NCBI GenBank assembly: GCA_003993805.1
Contig: RSEF01000004.1
Span: 24,525,841-24,589,840 of the forward strand
Direction: 5' to 3'
DNA: 64,000 nt
Source of the DNA: Himantopus leucocephalus
Lineage: Eukaryota; Chordata; Aves; Charadriiformes; Recurvirostridae
The translations under genes were made by a program, and so were the position numbers. How positions within the stretch are numbered: position 1 is the first letter of the stretch; the number at the start of each line of letters is the position of its first letter. Under the pieces are notes generated by a model, which worked only from the letters and a program-made list of their open reading frames with translations, ran no database searches and was not told where the DNA came from. Shown here piece after piece: positions 60,301 to 64,000 of the stretch.

Positions 60301-63300
60301 AATAATGGAAAGTGTATTCTGATACAAATGACTTATGATTTGACTAAGAGCTTGAATTCCAACAGCCTTGGAGTACCTGCACTTACAGCGAATTTCTCCT
60401 GAGTTTATTGTTTTGTTTAGGAAGTGTGTGCTCTCTGCATGTGCTGGTTGTGTACTTCATGTAGAACCATCAAGCACTCCGTCTTCCAGTCAGGCACAGT
60501 GGCTTTATGGTTGATTTAAGAAAGCAATCTTGTTTAAAAGGGCATCATTAGAAGAGAGCTATAAAAAGATAATCCTGCTCTTCTAGGAGTCTACCAACAT
60601 GCTTTTTTTGGCTCAGGAATGTGCCAGAGGTAGAGGAATGAGAGATCCTGAGATCTACTCTGACTGGCACTGGTAATTTTTACTTACCCAAGGTGGTGCC
60701 TATAACAGTACCAGATCACTTAAGAGGCCTCAGGTATTGACAAGGAAATAGGGTGAATGATCTTATTAATTAAGGCATCAGATTCATAGAAAGGCGATGT
60801 GATTTTTTCTAGCCAAAGGTAGAAGAAAAATCTGCCAACACCTCTAAATCACAGGCTAGTTGTCCTTAATGTATTTCCCCTTATATTAATTAATTTGCCA
60901 ATTTTTTAAATAACTGTTTTTGAGGGAAGAAGGAGCACAGTGTAACTCATTCTGAGAGGCTCTGCAGTCTGACGGATGCCCCAGAAATTCAGACTTCTAG
61001 ACAACTGGATTTTGTTTTGTTGACACATGCCTGTTGTGCAACTTTGGTCTTGTTATGCCTTTGCAGCAAGATGTCCAGGAGGCACTACATTATAAAGAAT
61101 GCTGACCTGAGGACAGAGCTTTCAGTCTCTCTTGCTTCATTTTCAAAAGGTTCCTCGGGTAGGTTTAAGTTGTGTTATCATATGGTATTTTTGTTTCATG
61201 TAATGTGCTCTTTCCTCACATTTTGTATGGTGAGGAGGCATTTGCTTCCATTTAATACAGTACTTTCATTTTCCAGTGAAGTAAAAACAAGCACATACAT
61301 ATGGAGTCCTGCAAAGTACCCTGCATAATGATGCACCCTCAACCAGACAGATGTTTGTGCCACACAACTGAGCGTGAATGAGCAAACATCTGAGAGCAGG
61401 CATTTCCATTTCCTCACAGAGGGGCAATTTGATGTGTGAATTTGGAAATCAGAATGAGGGCCTGTAGTAGTAGAAAAATGGGATCCAGTTAGTATATCCA
61501 TCCATCTCCCCTGTAGTCTCACTGGAAGACTGCACTGTGGAGCCAGTCAGAAAGAAGCAGGTAGATTACTCATCTAGATTTTCTCATGGGAAATTCACCC
61601 TTGAATGTATTGGTTTTGCCTGTGGTGATGTGCTTTTTGTACCAACTTAATTCTCCACTGTAGTTTCTGTGAACTTCAACTTTGTTCCACTCCTGTCTTT
61701 TTGATCTTTGCTCCTGTTCTGCCCCTTTATTCCACTTTCTTCCTTTCCTTCTTTTTACTTCATTTCCCCTAACAACCTCTTACTCCCAAAGAATGCAACT
61801 GACATTGCTCGCTGGGCTTGGGTGTTCTTCCATTCCTTCTTTTCAAGTGAGATTCGGTTGAAGAATACGATGCCTGCCTTTCAGCACCTGTGCGTGAAGT
61901 AGGTGGTTAAATTCTTAATTGCAGTGTCATGCTTGTTTTGTACTCAGTAAGTGGATGATCACAAACATAACATTTGCACATTAGAATAAATAAGCAGTAG
62001 GATTTCATAAACTCTGAAGAATCAGACACTGTTCCCTTTTGAAAGATTAGGATGTTTACATTTGGATTTCAGTCATTTGCCATATAGCAAGAGTAGGAGA
62101 AACATACAGAATTAGGCAAAAATTGCCAGAATTATTCAGTCTGCCAGGCATCCAATAATGTGTTTTTGTGGTCTCACAGTCTTCAAACATCTTTAATTTG
62201 AATTGCCCTGTTAAAGACTGATGATTTTCTCCTGTTGATTTCTATGAATAGCTATCTAGGCTGTACTATTTTTTTATTCAGCACCACAAAAGTATCTACT
62301 ATTGCTTATTAACTGTAGTTATAAAACTAACAAGCAATTAAAATTAAGGTGTTTTGGGAGTACATTTCTACCATTAGTTTGACCATGGTTTTAACACATT
62401 TTCGCTTAGATGTAGTAAATGATTTTTAAAAATATTCTATTATTATGAATGGCCACAAGTGCATATAGAACAGGCTAATTAGTGGGAGAGCAAACCCCAC
62501 TGAAAGTAGAGCTCTATTTATTCCATTAAACCCCTACCATCACATCGCATCATATCGATAAACAATAAAACACAAAGAATGTTGACTGTCACATTGTAGT
62601 ACAATATTCTGACCTCTTGTTCCACTGAATACAGTAGTAGTGTAAAGAAAGTAACGACACACAATCACTTCATCAGCCTGGTATGAACCTAAGAAAGTCG
62701 CCCTTTCAGAGAGCCACAGCTCCTGAACAGTTTTAGGTGTAGTTAAGCAGAGATATTTCTTAATTCAGTTTTACTACACTAGTTTTATGTTAAAGTAATG
62801 TGCATTTGGAACAGTTATATGCAATTGTTTTTGTTATGGAATTAGAAGGGTGATTTTCTCCCTTTGATATCTTTAAATAAAGACATTAAAAATTAGAGGA
62901 AAACAATGGTAAATAGGTTTCAGGGAATAAAATTATAAAACATCACTAAGCAATAATTAGGTAGCTAATCATACAGTTGGAAAGAGCATAGGTACAAGAG
63001 TTTCTGTTGATATGTATTTACCATTAAATACTAATTTTTGATGTGCAAGTAGATGAGATATTTTGCCATCGTGAACTGTTACAAGTGTTAGCAATATGCT
63101 CAGAGGTCGTTGGATAACTCAGTGGAATGGGTAATGATGTCCTGGTTATATGGCAAAAAAGAGAGTCTGTGGAACGTTGTAATTTTTATTTTAGTGTAAC
63201 AGTGAAAGACAAAATGCAAATGGGGAGGAATTATTATGCTGTGAACTTTCTTACCCTAAATTAAACATTGATCTCTGAACATCAACCAGAGGTGGGTTAA

Positions 63301-64000
63301 TGCAAAGGGAATTATTTTGGTGGCAGAAAGCTAACAATCTGCTGTACCATACATCTATTTACTATTACCCTCATCCTGCTACCACTGAAAAATATGACAA
63401 AAAAAAATATATATAGTGAGGCTACAGTGATCCCTATGGGTGGTTTGTGCTTCCTGATGCGGTTAATAGCCAACATACATGGGAGAACCAAGTAATTAGA
63501 TTTGCTGGATATTCAGAATTGACCAATACGTTCAACTGATCTTCAACTCCATATGCATTAGAACTGAAAGAATAATTCCTTGCCTTGCCTCGCCTCTAAA
63601 TTCTGCAAAGGTAATTTTCCTTCTTTGGAATTGTGCAATTGCCCATAAATTTTGTCACAGAAAGAAGAAAGGGAAAAGCTCCCTGGAGCCAAATTGTTTC
63701 CCACAACCCATAGTATTTTTCTACTACCAAGTCTTACCCTTATTTTGCGTTATCTCTAGTAGGTTCAGGTCACTGTGCCTTTAATTAACTCAATTTAATA
63801 TTACCAGCACATAGATTTTCTATTCTGTTAGTGTAATTGATTCTGAACTTTGCAAATAGATTTCAAGGCAAGTTTTCTGATGATGTGTCTACAGCCTTAT
63901 AGGCAACATTTTTGTTCACTTTTATGGGTTTTTTAGGGAAAGAAATGTCACGTCCATAAGATCATTTGATTTATATTAGTTTGGATACGTTTTTGAGTGG
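57331..64000. other. AT-rich non-coding DNA to the window end, no gene seen
   Basis: Frames reach only about 108 codons (61196-61522, minus) and carry no recognisable domain. A T15 run lies at 58027-58041. No transposable element was recognised. The right edge cuts through the same kind of sequence, so nothing partial is seen there. Confidence 0.6.
58027..58041. repeat. T15 homopolymer
   Basis: An uninterrupted run of 15 T after CATGGA. Confidence 0.9.

Noticed and set aside
1..64000. A previously undescribed gene system (operon-like cluster, CRISPR, toxin or defence genes)
   Set aside because: The sequence is vertebrate, gene-poor DNA. No clustered, domain-bearing open frames exist on either strand, so such a claim would have no support.

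Overview
The window looks like bird nuclear DNA without a recognisable protein-coding gene. Three things point to a bird. There is a CR1 retroposon fragment ending in the tandem 8-bp signature of avian CR1 (about 6775-6955, minus strand), with a second CR1 fragment at about 41197-41360 (plus strand). There is a piece of an endogenous-retrovirus LTR of a type common in bird genomes (about 5318-5604). Recognisable repeats are also sparse, with no Alu, L1 or B1-like sequence. Base composition is mostly AT-rich, and open reading frames are short (the longest is 154 codons, in a GC-rich patch). Many of these frames begin with a non-ATG codon, and none shows a domain I recognise. The best reading is a gene desert or the inside of a very large intron. 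I see no operons, CRISPR arrays, phage genes, tRNA or rRNA genes.

Layout. 1-5300: AT-rich unique DNA with a homeobox/POU-motif-rich segment at 2885-3180. 5318-5604: retroviral LTR remnant. 6775-6955: CR1. 8540-8755: old MIR/CORE-type SINE relic. 11770-11930: a perfect RFX X-box palindrome in a motif-rich context. 13829-13852: a 24-T tract, then a GC-rich, CpG-poor patch at 14740-15360. 17967-18037: an exon-like block with good splice signals on both sides. 24623-24644: a C11/T11 tract. 26053-26215: a tRNA-like SINE relic. 28454-28534: three exact copies of a 27-bp unit. 41197-41360: CR1. 42728-42890: a MIR/L2-like relic. 44880-45620: a second GC-rich patch. 46850-46935: a second tRNA-like relic. 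51670-51910: a local CpG cluster. 52367-52400: a TA microsatellite. 56226-56270: a second exon-like block. 56880-57330: a third GC-rich patch with degenerate internal repeats. The rest, to 64000, is unique AT-rich sequence.

Function. Nothing here can be assembled into a pathway or a new genetic system. The most useful leads are candidate regulatory or non-coding-transcript elements: the X-box segment, the CpG cluster and the two splice-flanked blocks. The best-supported annotations are the transposable-element remnants and the simple repeats. Repeat calls rest on remembered family consensus sequences, not on a database search. Two single N bases (29433 and 30007) sit close to A-homopolymers and look like assembly ambiguities.
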